Shown: positions 25,073 to 34,703, numbered from the stretch's first letter. The stretch is DNA of 64,000 nucleotides from an uncultured Bacteroidales bacterium (GCA_900544535.1 UQVH01000005.1:62001-126000), one strand, 5' to 3'. Made by a program: numbers and translations. The notes: generated from the sequence alone by a model not told the origin.

Positions 25073-27514
25073 ATGCAACGCAATCTCAATACCGCAGCTG
25101 ACGCCGGTGTGCAGCCGCCTGTGCAAAATTCGCCCCTGCGCCAGTCGACCGACGGTTTCGCCAAAATAAAAGACATCGTCTTCCTGATGCTCGGCCACTG
25201 GCAGTGGTTCGTTATCTCGCTGGTCATCGCTATCGGCGCGGCTTACTATTATCTCCAGATCACACCTAAAGTCTACACCGCCTCGGCGGCCATTCTCGTC
25301 AAGAGCGATGAGAAGAATTCGGGATCGGAGGATGTGCTCAACGATCTCGGCATCAAGGCCCAGACTGTCAACATCACAAACGAGATAATGTCGATGAAGA
25401 CGGGCTCCGTAGCCGACGAGATCACCCGCCGTCTCCGGCTCAACACTCTCTATTTCCACCCCGGAACCTTCCACCGCAATGCAGCCTACGGTGTGGAAGT
25501 GCCGGTTTCCGTCGAGCTTCCTGACATCAGCCCGTCGGAAAGCGCCGAATTCACACTCCGGCTGCGCAAGGACAGCACAGTGCGCATCTCGTCCATGTCG
25601 CTCAACGGCAAGCCTCTTGACGGCGCCCTGACCTTCAGCCTCGGCAAGGCGGTGAAGACACCTTTCGGGGTAATGACCGTCAGCCCGTCGCCCTACTACC
25701 GCAGCGGAGATGAGGACGAGCTGATTGTCAGCCGTATCCCCTTCTCGACAGCATCGGCCCGGCTCAGAGGAGCTATCGAGGCCCGTCAGCGCGACAACCG
25801 CGCGTCGATCATCGACATTACCTACAATGACGAGTCGCGCACACGCGCCGAAGATATTCTGTCGACCCTCGTGGCCGTCTACAACGAAAACTGGATCAAG
25901 GACCGCAACCAAATCACGGCAAGCACCACGGAGTTCATCAAGGAGCGTCTTTCGATCATCGAAAGTGAGCTGGGCAACGTGGACAGCGACATCTCCGACT
26001 ATAAATCGCGCAACCTCGTGACCGACGTGGGCGCGATGGGCGGCATGGCCCTCTCGCAGATGAATTCCTCGCAGGAGGCAGGTCGCGAACTGGACAACCG
26101 CGTCTACATGACCCGCTATCTGCGCAACTATCTGACTGACGGCCACCACCAGAACGAACAGCTTCCGGCCAACTCCGGAATCAACAATCCGAGCATCGAG
26201 GCGCAGATCCAGGCCTATAACCAGCTGCTGCTCCAGCGCAACAACCATCTCTCGATTTCCTCCGAACAGAATCCTCTGGTCATGGACATCGACCAGAAGC
26301 TATCGACAATGAGAGGAAGCATACTTGGCTCACTCGACAACGAGATGACCCTCCTGTCCACACAGAAGAGAGCCATATCTTCGGCTCAGTCGCAGGCAGT
26401 GTCGAAAATCGCCGCCAATCCGCAGCAGGCAAAATATCTTCTGTCGGTCGAACGCCAGCAGAAGGTCAAGGAGTCGCTCTACCTCTTCCTGCTCCAGAAG
26501 CGTGAGGAAAACGAGCTTTCTCAGGCATTTACGGCCTACAATACACGTCTGATCGAGCATCCGGCGGCTTCGCAGGTGCCGGTGACACCCAAAACCGACC
26601 AGATTATCCTGATCGCCGTCTTAGCGGGTCTGTTCATTCCTGCGTCGGTCATCATGCTTCGTGAGTCGTTCAACACCGCAGTGCGCGGCCGCAAGGATCT
26701 TCAGGCGCTCAACGCTCCCTTCGTGGGCGAGATTCCGCTTGCCACAGAGAAGAAAGGCAAGCGCAGAGTGGCCCGCGAGGTTTCCGACAACCGCGTGGTG
26801 GTGAAGGACGGAAGCCGCAGCATCATGAACGAGGCGTTCCGCGTGGTGCGCACCAACCTTGAGTTCATTCTCGGTTTCGACGGCGGCCACCACGTGATAA
26901 TGCTCTCCTCTATGAATCCCGGCAGCGGCAAAACTTTCACCTGCGCCAATCTCTCGACCGCCCTGGCCATCAAGGGCAAGAAGGTGATAGCCGTCGACCT
27001 CGACCTGCGCAGGGCTTCGCTCTCGGCCTATGTCGACAATCCCGCTAAAGGGGTCTCCAACTATCTGAGCGGTCAGGTGCCCGACTACCACGACGTCATT
27101 GTACGTCTCGGAGAGCTCGACGTGCTTCCGGTAGGCACCATTCCGCCAAACCCCACGGAACTTTTCTTCAATCCGCGCTTCGCGAAGATGATGGAGGAAC
27201 TCAAGGAGAACTACGACTACGTGATTCTCGACTGCCCGCCCGTCGACATCGTGGCCGACGCCACCATCATCAGCCGCTATGCCGAGATGACGCTATTCAT
27301 TATCCGCGCGCATCTGATGGACCGCTCATTCCTCGCCGACATAGAGACTTGGTATCAGGAACGCCGCTACCCCAACATCTCGGTTATTCTCAACGGCACA
27401 CGCCGCGAATTCTCGCACTACGGAGGCTCGCGCTATGGCTATCAGCGCTACGGCTACCACTACGGCCATTACGGCAACTACACGGACGGCGCGGAAGAGA
27501 AAACTAAATCCTGA
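25073..27514 (+). CDS. Wzc-like tyrosine autokinase and chain-length regulator
   Basis: An 813-residue inner-membrane protein. An N-terminal Wzz domain has one membrane helix near residue 45 (WFVISLVIAIGAAYYYL) and a second near 515 (ILIAVLAGLFIPASVIML), with coiled-coil between. The cytoplasmic BY-kinase has Walker A PGSGKT (616-621), Walker A' VIAVDLDLRR and Walker B VILDCPP. The C-terminal tail carries eight tyrosines between about 783 and 803 (YGGSRYGYQRYGYHYG and on), the autophosphorylation cluster. Such proteins control polymer length and export with the Wza-like channel. Confidence 0.95.
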   Translation: MQRNLNTAADAGVQPPVQNSPLRQSTDGFAKIKDIVFLMLGHWQWFVISLVIAIGAAYYYLQITPKVYTASAAILVKSDEKNSGSEDVLNDLGIKAQTVNITNEIMSMKTGSVADEITRRLRLNTLYFHPGTFHRNAAYGVEVPVSVELPDISPSESAEFTLRLRKDSTVRISSMSLNGKPLDGALTFSLGKAVKTPFGVMTVSPSPYYRSGDEDELIVSRIPFSTASARLRGAIEARQRDNRASIIDITYNDESRTRAEDILSTLVAVYNENWIKDRNQITASTTEFIKERLSIIESELGNVDSDISDYKSRNLVTDVGAMGGMALSQMNSSQEAGRELDNRVYMTRYLRNYLTDGHHQNEQLPANSGINNPSIEAQIQAYNQLLLQRNNHLSISSEQNPLVMDIDQKLSTMRGSILGSLDNEMTLLSTQKRAISSAQSQAVSKIAANPQQAKYLLSVERQQKVKESLYLFLLQKREENELSQAFTAYNTRLIEHPAASQVPVTPKTDQIILIAVLAGLFIPASVIMLRESFNTAVRGRKDLQALNAPFVGEIPLATEKKGKRRVAREVSDNRVVVKDGSRSIMNEAFRVVRTNLEFILGFDGGHHVIMLSSMNPGSGKTFTCANLSTALAIKGKKVIAVDLDLRRASLSAYVDNPAKGVSNYLSGQVPDYHDVIVRLGELDVLPVGTIPPNPTELFFNPRFAKMMEELKENYDYVILDCPPVDIVADATIISRYAEMTLFIIRAHLMDRSFLADIETWYQERRYPNISVILNGTRREFSHYGGSRYGYQRYGYHYGHYGNYTDGAEEKTKS

Positions 27515-27517
27515 GCC

Positions 27518-28717
27518 ATGGCATCTCCGGAGCGCAGAAAGATCCTCTTCGTCATCGACTCCTTCAACATCGGAGGGGCCGAACGGAGCCTCTGCACTCT
27601 GCTCAACCTGCTCCCGCAGAACCGCTTCGATCTCCGGGTGCTTCTGACCGCGCGCGGCGGGGCGCTTGAAAAATATCTCCCCGCCGGAATCGCACTCTCG
27701 GAAATTCCGCTCCGCGGTCCGGGACTCAGAGTACGCATCGCCTTCGCGTGGCGCCATGCCCTCCATGCCGTAGTCTCGCGGCTGCCGGGGCCCTTGCGGT
27801 CAAAAGCCAATCCGGTCGAGCGCCACTGGCGGCTCCTCGGAAGCCTCGCTCCCGCTCCGGAGGAAAATTTTGATGTTGCTGTGGCCTATCATCAGGGCTT
27901 CCCGACCTACTATGTGGCCCGCAAAGTCCGCGCAGACAGAAAAATAGCGTGGATCAACGCCGACATTGTCCGTGACCGCTATACGGAGGATTTCAATCTC
28001 GGATTCTACTCCTTATATAATAAGGTGGTGGCGGCCTCCCCCGGACTGCGCGGGCTGCTCCTCGACTCCTGGCGTTTTGATCCTGCGCGCGTGATCGCCG
28101 TGCGCGACATCGTGTCGCCCGCAGTACTTCAAAAATTAGCTGCCGAAGATAGCTGTCCGAAAGAGAACGCCGGAGAGACAACGATGCCCGTGACCGACTC
28201 CTCCCCTCTCGTCATTCTGACCGTCGGACGCCTCGTACCCGTCAAGGGCTACGACCTCCTTCTCGGAGCCGCCTGTCTGCTGCGTGACCGCGGGCTGAAC
28301 TTCCGTTGGGACATCGTCGGCGATGGCCCCCTCCGCAAGCAGATTGAAGAGGAGATCGGCGCCAAAGGTCTCCGGGAGCATGTCAGACTTCTCGGTGCGC
28401 TCGACAATCCTTACCCGCTCATGCGCCGCTGCGACATCTATGTCCAGCCGTCACGTTCCGAGGGCTACGGCATAGCCGTCTGCGAGGCGCGGGCATTCTG
28501 CCGTCCGGTGATCGTCACTGATTTCAAGGTCGCCTCCGGGCTGGTCGACGACGGCACGGACGGACTCATCTGCGGGATGACTGCCGGGGCATTGGCCGAT
28601 GCGGTCATGCGTCTGTCATCACCGCAGTTGCGTGAACAGTTCTCAGCGCATTTGTCAGCCAATCCGTCAGACAAAGCCGCCGAAAGTCTCGACACAATCC
28701 TCAATCTTCTGAGCTGA
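27518..28717 (+). CDS. GT4-family glycosyltransferase
   Basis: A 399-residue GT-B enzyme. The N-terminal donor/acceptor phrase NIGGAERSLCTLLN and the C-terminal motif EGYGIAVCE (Glu-x7-Glu) identify family GT4, a retaining class. The linker ILTVGRLVPVKGYDLLL marks the start of the donor domain. It starts 3 bp after the wzc-like stop, so the genes are tightly coupled. The sugar added is unknown. The protein would work on the lipid-linked repeat unit at the inner-membrane cytoplasmic face. Confidence 0.92.
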   Translation: MASPERRKILFVIDSFNIGGAERSLCTLLNLLPQNRFDLRVLLTARGGALEKYLPAGIALSEIPLRGPGLRVRIAFAWRHALHAVVSRLPGPLRSKANPVERHWRLLGSLAPAPEENFDVAVAYHQGFPTYYVARKVRADRKIAWINADIVRDRYTEDFNLGFYSLYNKVVAASPGLRGLLLDSWRFDPARVIAVRDIVSPAVLQKLAAEDSCPKENAGETTMPVTDSSPLVILTVGRLVPVKGYDLLLGAACLLRDRGLNFRWDIVGDGPLRKQIEEEIGAKGLREHVRLLGALDNPYPLMRRCDIYVQPSRSEGYGIAVCEARAFCRPVIVTDFKVASGLVDDGTDGLICGMTAGALADAVMRLSSPQLREQFSAHLSANPSDKAAESLDTILNLLS

Positions 28718-28745
28718 AACACTAATCATACAACCGGCCGGACTA

Positions 28746-29939
28746 ATGAAACAAATCTTCATCGCAATGCACTACCTTGAGATCGGGGGCGCTGAAAACG
28801 CCCTCATCGGGCTACTGCATGCGCTCGATTACTCGGAAGTCTCGGTCGATCTCTTCCTCTACGCCCAGCGCGGCGAGCTCCTCTCCGAAGTTCCGCCGCA
28901 GGTCAATATCCTCCCCGAAATTCCCGCCTACGCCCACATCGAATCGCCGCTGAAAGACGCTTTCCTTCACGGTCATATCCGCATAGGCGTTGCCCGTCTC
29001 CGCGCAAAGGCACTCAGTCATCTGCGCCGCCGCAAACTCCGCGGCACGGGAGACTCCGCGGCGATGTTCTCCTACATCGGACGCTGCGTCACCCCCACTC
29101 TCCCGCAGATCACCGACAAAGTTTACGATTTAGCTGTCTCTTTCCTCACCCCTCACGACATTGTGCTCCGGAAGGTGCGCGCACAAAAGAAATTCTGCTG
29201 GATTCATACAGATTACTCCCGTATAGCCCTCGATCCTGACTTCGAGCTTCCGGTCTGGCAGGCTTACGACCGCATCATCTCGATCTCGCCCGACGTCAGC
29301 CGCACTTTCGGCTCGGTCTTTCCCTCTCTCACGGACAGACTTACTGTCATCTCCAACATTCTCCCCGAAGCCATGATCCGCCGCCGTGCCACCGAAGAAA
29401 GCGCTCCGGAGCTGAAAGCCGGATGCTTCAATCTTCTTTCGATAGGCCGCTTTTCCACAGCGAAAAACTTCGACAATATCCCCGATATTGCCCGACGGAT
29501 GCGCGACGACCACGGCATCAGGCCATTTCACTGGTTCATCATAGGTTACGGAGGCGATGAAGATCTGATCCGCCGCAAGATTGCCGAAGCCGGAGTCGGA
29601 GATTGCGTCACCATCCTCGGCAAACGCGTCAACCCCTACCCTTACATTGCCCGCTGCGATCTCTACGTCCAGCCCTCGCGCTACGAGGGGCGCTGCGTCA
29701 CCGTCCGCGAAGCCCAGCTTCTCGGCAAACCTCCTGTCATCGCCGCATGGCCCACGGCTCCCTCTCAGGTCTGCGACGGCACCGACGGGTTCATTCTTCC
29801 GCAGTCCAACGAGGCCTTTGCCGCCGGACTCGCCCGGCTGACCGCCTCTCCCGACCTCATCGCCGGAGTGGCCCGCAACCTCTCCGCCACCGACTTCTCC
29901 GACCGCGCCGCAGCCCGCAAACTTGTCTCACTCATCTGA
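28746..29939 (+). CDS. GT4-family glycosyltransferase
   Basis: A 397-residue GT-B enzyme. EIGGAENALIGLLHALD near the N terminus and EGRCVTVRE (Glu-x7-Glu) near the C terminus support GT4, and NLLSIGRFSTAKNFDNIP opens the donor domain. It resembles the preceding gene in layout, and the two could be an old duplication. It follows 28 bp after that gene in the same operon. Confidence 0.92.
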   Translation: MKQIFIAMHYLEIGGAENALIGLLHALDYSEVSVDLFLYAQRGELLSEVPPQVNILPEIPAYAHIESPLKDAFLHGHIRIGVARLRAKALSHLRRRKLRGTGDSAAMFSYIGRCVTPTLPQITDKVYDLAVSFLTPHDIVLRKVRAQKKFCWIHTDYSRIALDPDFELPVWQAYDRIISISPDVSRTFGSVFPSLTDRLTVISNILPEAMIRRRATEESAPELKAGCFNLLSIGRFSTAKNFDNIPDIARRMRDDHGIRPFHWFIIGYGGDEDLIRRKIAEAGVGDCVTILGKRVNPYPYIARCDLYVQPSRYEGRCVTVREAQLLGKPPVIAAWPTAPSQVCDGTDGFILPQSNEAFAAGLARLTASPDLIAGVARNLSATDFSDRAAARKLVSLI

Positions 29940-29974
29940 ATCTCCCGACTCACATCATAAACAGTCCGATACCG

Positions 29975-30712
29975 ATGTCGATACCCCGTACAATCCACTA
30001 CTGCTGGTTCGGAGGCCGCCCGCTGCCTCCGAGCGCCCTCCGCTGCATAGACTCGTGGAAACGCAACTTCCCCGGCTATGAGATCAGACGCTGGGACGAA
30101 AACAACTTCGACATCGACGCCGTCCGCTACACCCGCGAGGCTGCCGCAGCGGGAAAGTGGGCTTTCGTCAGCGACTATGCCCGTTTCCTGATCCTTTACC
30201 GTCACGGCGGCATCTATTTCGATACCGATGTAGAAGTCATCCGGCCGATGGACCATATCCTCGCCGCCGGAGCCTTCATGGGTTTCGAGAAAAGCCACAG
30301 CGGCATCGGCGTGGCCTCAGGACTCGGCATCGCAGCACCCGCAAGTCACCCGTTCTACAAAAAGATCCTCGACCACTACTCCTCCATCCCCTATCTCGGC
30401 AGCGACGGCAAACCTCTGCCCGGCACAGTCGTGGCCCACGTCACGCGCCTCTTCCTTGAAGCCGGACTCATCCCCGAAGACCGTCTCCAGTGCATCGAAG
30501 GAATCACCGTCTACCCCAACGAATATTTCAATCCTCTCGACGACGCCACCGGACGCCTGCGCATCACCCCCCGCACCTGCTCCATCCATCACTACGACAA
30601 GACATGGTGTGACAACTACGGCCCGACGCGCACCCGCATCATGCGTCTCCTCCACCGCACATTCGGAGTCACGACTTTCAGCCGTCTCCGGAGATTTCTA
30701 ACCCGTAACTGA
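29975..30712 (+). CDS. DXD-type glycosyltransferase (GT32-like)
   Basis: A 245-residue enzyme beginning MSIPRTIHYCWFGG, the classical start of the capsule 'DXD sugar-binding' family. The metal-binding motif is GGIYFDTDVEV. FVSDYARFLILYRHGG precedes it, as is normal. An in-frame start further upstream would run deep into the previous gene in another frame, so I start at 29975-29977. It probably transfers a hexose or HexNAc to the growing repeat unit. Confidence 0.92.
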   Translation: MSIPRTIHYCWFGGRPLPPSALRCIDSWKRNFPGYEIRRWDENNFDIDAVRYTREAAAAGKWAFVSDYARFLILYRHGGIYFDTDVEVIRPMDHILAAGAFMGFEKSHSGIGVASGLGIAAPASHPFYKKILDHYSSIPYLGSDGKPLPGTVVAHVTRLFLEAGLIPEDRLQCIEGITVYPNEYFNPLDDATGRLRITPRTCSIHHYDKTWCDNYGPTRTRIMRLLHRTFGVTTFSRLRRFLTRN

Positions 30713-30734
30713 CCTCAACGCACCCGCCTGCACC

Positions 30735-31841
30735 GTGGAAGCATCACTATACGAACCGATCTATCTCGCCGTCATCGGCTTTTTCTCCCTCGCCACAGGG
30801 ATGCGGCTGATGATCACCGGAGGCAACACCCTTGCCTGCGGAATCCACAACCGCGGCAACTCGTTCGGACCATTAATCTTCTGTCTCGTCCTCACCGTCT
30901 GGATGGGACTGCGCCCCGTTTCGTTCTATTTTGGCGACACGGTAAACTATGCCATGGTCTACCGCGCCATCGTGCCGGGCAACATACACAGTTTTACGAT
31001 TTCCGCCGAATGGCTCTGGGACATCTTCACCTACCTTTGCCGGACTGCCGGACTTTCGGTCAATGCCTACTTTCTTCTGATCGAGTTAGGCTACATACTC
31101 GTTTCTTTCGCCGCTGTCAAAAAATTCGTCCCGACCTCACCCTGGCTCGGCACTCTCTTCCTGACCGGCGCCCTCTTCTTTTTCTCGTTCGGCACCAACG
31201 GTCTGCGCAACGGACTGGCATGTAGCTTTGTATTGCTCGTCATAGCCTATATGCTCGAAGAGCGCTACATCAAAGCTGTCATATTCGCACTCATAGCTCT
31301 GAGCATCCACCGCAGTGCCGCACTCCCTCTCGGAGGGACTGTCATGGCCCTGACTTTTCTGAAAAATCCCCGCTATGCTCTCTACGGCTGGATTTTCTGC
31401 ATTCTTCTGTCGCTTATCGCCGGCAACTACTGGACGGCACTGATCGCCGACATAGGTTTTGACGACCGCCTCGCACAATATGCCAACACCTCCGACGAGA
31501 ACCTAAGCGACTGGGGCTCGACAAGTTCTTTCCGCTGGGATTTTCTCCTTTACAGCGCAGTCCCGGTTGTTTATTCTTTCTATATAATGGGCAAAGGGCT
31601 GCGCGACGGATGGTTCAACACCCTTGTGACCACCTATCTTGTGGCCAATTCGTTCTGGGTACTGATGATCCGCGCGGCTTTCTCGAACCGCTTCGCCTAT
31701 CTCTCCTGGTTTCTGATTCCGGTCATCTTCGTCTATCCGCTCTGCAACATGCGTGTATGGAAGGACCAGAATTTCGTTGCCGGAGTTCTGCTGATCTCCT
31801 ATGTTTCCATCACCGTTATATTCCTTTCACTGATATGGTAA
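30735..31841 (+). CDS. EpsG-family polysaccharide polymerase-like membrane protein
   Basis: A 368-residue protein with about ten membrane segments and a GTG start at 30735. FYFGDTVNYAMVYRAI after the third helix and NGLRNGLACSFVLLVIAYMLE are typical of EpsG/Wzy-type polymerases, which join lipid-linked repeats in the periplasm. It is the only polymerase-like gene in the locus. The GTG follows the GT32-like stop by 22 bp. Confidence 0.88.
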   Translation: MEASLYEPIYLAVIGFFSLATGMRLMITGGNTLACGIHNRGNSFGPLIFCLVLTVWMGLRPVSFYFGDTVNYAMVYRAIVPGNIHSFTISAEWLWDIFTYLCRTAGLSVNAYFLLIELGYILVSFAAVKKFVPTSPWLGTLFLTGALFFFSFGTNGLRNGLACSFVLLVIAYMLEERYIKAVIFALIALSIHRSAALPLGGTVMALTFLKNPRYALYGWIFCILLSLIAGNYWTALIADIGFDDRLAQYANTSDENLSDWGSTSSFRWDFLLYSAVPVVYSFYIMGKGLRDGWFNTLVTTYLVANSFWVLMIRAAFSNRFAYLSWFLIPVIFVYPLCNMRVWKDQNFVAGVLLISYVSITVIFLSLIW

Positions 31842-32740
31842 CACGACTGACTGTTTTCACCCCAACATATAACCGCGCCCACACCCTGCGCCGCGTCTAT
31901 GAAAGCCTCTGCACCCAGACTGTCCGCGAGGGCTTCGAATGGCTCGTGATCGACGACGGCTCCACTGATTTCACCCGCGAACTCGTCGAGGGCTTCATCC
32001 GCGAGAAGCGCATACCTGTCAAATATATCTATAAGGAAAACGGCGGCCTACATACAGGCTACAATACGGCTTATGCCAACATCGACTCCGAACTCTGCGT
32101 CTGCATCGACTCCGACGACTTCATGCCCGACGATGCCGTGGAGCTGATTCTGAAAAAATGGGATGCGGATGGTTCCGACGATTACGCCGGTATTATAGGC
32201 CTTGATTACAGTCTCGATACCGACACCCCGATCGGTGGACCCCTCCCGGATGACATGTCAAGTTGCTGGTTCAACGAATTAGAGGCGCGCCACATCCACC
32301 GCGGCGACATGAAACAGGTAATGCGTACCGCTCTGATGAAAGAAGTCGCACCGCAGACAGGTTTTCCCGGCGAAAAAAACTTTAATCCGGTCTATATGCT
32401 TCTCCAGGTCTGCGACCGCTACCCTCTGCTTGTCCTCAACCGCAACCTCTGTTATGTAGACTATCAGAGCGGAGGGGACAGCATGTCGGAACGCATCTTT
32501 CAGCAATACGTCGATTCCCCCCGCAGTTTCGCCAAACTCCGCCGCCTCGAAATGACACTCCGACATTCGACTCCTGCGCGACGCTTCCGCACAGCCATCC
32601 ACTACGTTTCAAGTTGTATCATCGCGCGTGACAAAGGCTGGCTTGCCGATTCTCCGCGAAAATTCATGACACTGCTTGCCGCACCGGCCGGTTATCTTCT
32701 CTACCACTATATAATCCGCAAAGCACGTCGGTTGTGCTGA
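31835..32740 (+). CDS. GT2-family glycosyltransferase
   Basis: A 301-residue GT-A enzyme. It begins MVTRLTVFTPTYNRAHTL and has LVIDDGSTDFT, KENGGLHTGYN and the catalytic DxD region CIDSDDFM. I start at 31835, which overlaps the polymerase stop by 7 bp; a longer frame upstream reads the polymerase gene out of phase. The C-terminal third lacks further motifs. The acceptor and donor are unknown. Confidence 0.93.
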   Translation: MVTRLTVFTPTYNRAHTLRRVYESLCTQTVREGFEWLVIDDGSTDFTRELVEGFIREKRIPVKYIYKENGGLHTGYNTAYANIDSELCVCIDSDDFMPDDAVELILKKWDADGSDDYAGIIGLDYSLDTDTPIGGPLPDDMSSCWFNELEARHIHRGDMKQVMRTALMKEVAPQTGFPGEKNFNPVYMLLQVCDRYPLLVLNRNLCYVDYQSGGDSMSERIFQQYVDSPRSFAKLRRLEMTLRHSTPARRFRTAIHYVSSCIIARDKGWLADSPRKFMTLLAAPAGYLLYHYIIRKARRLC

Positions 32741-32763
32741 TAAGTCACACAAATTCTCTCTTG

Positions 32764-33825
32764 ATGAAAATCCTCCATGTCATAACCTCTCTGCGAACCG
32801 GCGGGGCCGAGAAGTTGGTCTGCGATCTGCTGCCGATAATGCGCGATTACGGTCATACAGTCGAGTTGGCTGTATTTGACGGCACTCCGACCCACCTGCT
32901 GACAGCCTTGAAGGGACAGAACATCACGGTCCACATCCTCGGAAAAGGGCTGCGTTCCATATATAGCCCACTAAATATCAATTATTTAAAATCGTTGTTA
33001 GGGGAGGTGAACATTGTCCATTCCCACAATACTTCCGCACAACTATTCACGGCCCTCGCAGCTCCCGCCGAAGTCGCGCTCGTGACCACCGAGCACAACA
33101 CCGACAACCGCCGGCGCCGTCACTCCTGGATGCGTCCGTTTGATCTCAGACTTTATCGCTGCTATGATGCCATTGCCTGTTGCAGCGAGGCAGTGGCCGC
33201 CTCACTACTTTCGTATCTCGGTCCGGATTTCGCGGAAAAGACAACGGTGATTGAAAACGGTATTGATCTCGATGACTTTGCTACCTGCGACACAGTTGCA
33301 AAAGAAACGGACATACTGATGGTGGCTGCATTCCGCCCGCAGAAAGACCATCTTACCGCCCTCCGCGCCCTGACGATGCTCCCGCCAGACGTCACCCTCT
33401 CATTTGCGGGCGAGGGTGCGACACGCCCGCAGGTCGAGGCCGAAGTCAGGCGTCTCGGTTTGGAAAACCGAGTCCGTTTTCTCGGCTCTGTCAGCAATGT
33501 GCCTCACAGACTGCACACAGCTAAAATAGCCCTACTGTCGACGCACTACGAAGGTCTCTCGCTCTCTTCCATCGAGGCAATGGCATCGGGAACGCCGCTC
33601 GTGGCCTCTGACGTCAGAGGTGTCCGCGAAGTCTGTGCGGGAGCCGCCCTGCTCTTTCCCGACGGCGACGCGAAAGCCCTTGCTGAAATTCTCGACAGAT
33701 TGCTGAAAAGTTCCGATCTCCGCAACGAGACAGCAGCCCGCTGCCGCACCCGCGCCTCCCGCTTCGACATCCGCACAACTGCCCGCTCCTACCTCTCCCT
33801 CTACGAAAACTTGCTCCGGAGATAA
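32764..33825 (+). CDS. GT4-family glycosyltransferase
   Basis: A 353-residue GT-B enzyme. MKILHVITSLRTGGAEKLV at the start and EGLSLSSIE plus TPLVASDVRGVREV in the donor domain are clear GT4 marks. The chosen start gives the standard first strand; a GTG 10 codons upstream would add a non-conserved tail. It is the last gene of the first export block and ends 5 bp from the convergent AT-rich pair. Confidence 0.92.
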   Translation: MKILHVITSLRTGGAEKLVCDLLPIMRDYGHTVELAVFDGTPTHLLTALKGQNITVHILGKGLRSIYSPLNINYLKSLLGEVNIVHSHNTSAQLFTALAAPAEVALVTTEHNTDNRRRRHSWMRPFDLRLYRCYDAIACCSEAVAASLLSYLGPDFAEKTTVIENGIDLDDFATCDTVAKETDILMVAAFRPQKDHLTALRALTMLPPDVTLSFAGEGATRPQVEAEVRRLGLENRVRFLGSVSNVPHRLHTAKIALLSTHYEGLSLSSIEAMASGTPLVASDVRGVREVCAGAALLFPDGDAKALAEILDRLLKSSDLRNETAARCRTRASRFDIRTTARSYLSLYENLLRR

Positions 33826-33830
33826 ACAAA

Positions 33831-34322
33831 TTATTGATATTGATTTTGTTTTTCTTGAAGATATGCAGCGACAATATGGATTATGGAGGCATGTCTGTCG
33901 CGATAAAAGGCTCGTCCAAAAGACTGATAACCGTCAGGCCCGACTATCACATCCTGTGTATTTATCTCTGCTTTTTGTGCCATACGCCGATAAAGTCTGT
34001 CAAACAGATTCCATCTATAGGACTGAGGTGATTGATCAGGATGATTTGTAGCAAGATCTTCGGTGGAACAAATGAATGAAAAGACCGCATTTTCATGATC
34101 GTTGAACTGCTGTAACAACCATGAACTCATCCTGAAGAACACAACAGGATGGATCGGTTTTTCTCTGAACGTTTTTTCAATATCAATATCCACAACCTCG
34201 ACATCCGCATATTCGTCAGGAATATGCAAAGACGTTTGCTTGTAATCATTATCATAAAAATAAAGGGCGACCAGTAAATGATTGCCCTTATTATCTGAAA
34301 ATGTCTGTTCTATTGATTCCAT
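33831..34322 (-). CDS. uncharacterised protein of the AT-rich pair (possibly DUF6169)
   Basis: A 163-residue soluble protein without a signal peptide. It resembles a Bacteroidota family of about 160 residues that I recall as DUF6169, with a beta-rich N-terminal half and the phrase RWNLFDRLYRRMAQKAEINT near the middle; that name should be treated as tentative. Its start overlaps the stop of the 46-residue gene by ATGA, so the two are co-translated. Base composition is clearly more AT-rich than the surrounding sugar genes, and it is on the opposite strand. A toxin-antitoxin or defence role would fit the layout but is unproven. Confidence 0.7.
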   Translation of the reverse strand: MESIEQTFSDNKGNHLLVALYFYDNDYKQTSLHIPDEYADVEVVDIDIEKTFREKPIHPVVFFRMSSWLLQQFNDHENAVFSFICSTEDLATNHPDQSPQSYRWNLFDRLYRRMAQKAEINTQDVIVGPDGYQSFGRAFYRDRHASIIHIVAAYLQEKQNQYQ

Positions 34323-34462
34323 CAGCTTTTAGACAATTGTGTCTGTAAGAATCGCTCACGCATTTTCTGCATACGCTCTTTCTTCCGCTGCTGCGCTTTC
34401 TCTATGAAAGCGACTAATTCCTTAGATGGATTCGGAATTCGGATAGGATTTGTCGTTTCCAT
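34322..34462 (-). CDS. small basic protein, partner of the downstream gene (46 aa)
   Basis: A 46-residue protein from the ATG at 34460-34462 (METTNPIRIPNPSKELVAF), ending in a highly charged helix (KAQQRKKERMQKMRERFLQT). A longer in-frame start at 34555 would lie within or upstream of the promoter, so I prefer the short form. It precedes and overlaps the 163-residue gene. A short charged protein coupled to a larger one is the usual layout of toxin-antitoxin-like pairs, but no known family was recognised. Confidence 0.65.
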   Translation of the reverse strand: METTNPIRIPNPSKELVAFIEKAQQRKKERMQKMRERFLQTQLSKS

Positions 34463-34492
34463 ATCGTTTATTTTTAAGTTGCTTTTGTACCG

Positions 34493-34524
34493 CAAATATA
34501 TATCCATTATTTCGGATTTACAAA
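34493..34524 (-). promoter_or_regulatory. consensus promoter of the AT-rich pair
   Basis: TTTG (34521-34524) and TATATTTG (34493-34500) on the minus strand are 20 bp apart, an exact Bacteroidota promoter. Transcription would begin near 34487, 24 bp before the 46-residue gene, which supports the short start. Confidence 0.75.
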
Positions 34525-34677
34525 TTTTGCGGTCATTAATTGCATTGTCATTCAAATTATTAACAATTATAACCCTTATAGAGTTCTTTGAGTACTACAC
34601 AGGACATTCAGGGGGTACCCCCTCCACACTCCTATCCGTCCGGGACACCGACGCCACCGGTCGAAAGAAGGCAAATC

Positions 34678-34703
34678 TTTGCATCTCCACTTTGCATCTC
34701 CAC
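34678..34703. repeat. 13-bp perfect tandem duplication
   Basis: TTTGCATCTCCAC occurs twice without a gap (34678-34690 and 34691-34703), about 30 bp upstream of the next promoter. It could be a pair of binding sites for a regulator of the second polysaccharide block, or a simple duplication. Confidence 0.7.

Noticed and set aside
31610..31834. Upstream extension of the GT2 gene
   Set aside because: It reads the polymerase gene out of frame; the conserved GT2 start is at 31835.
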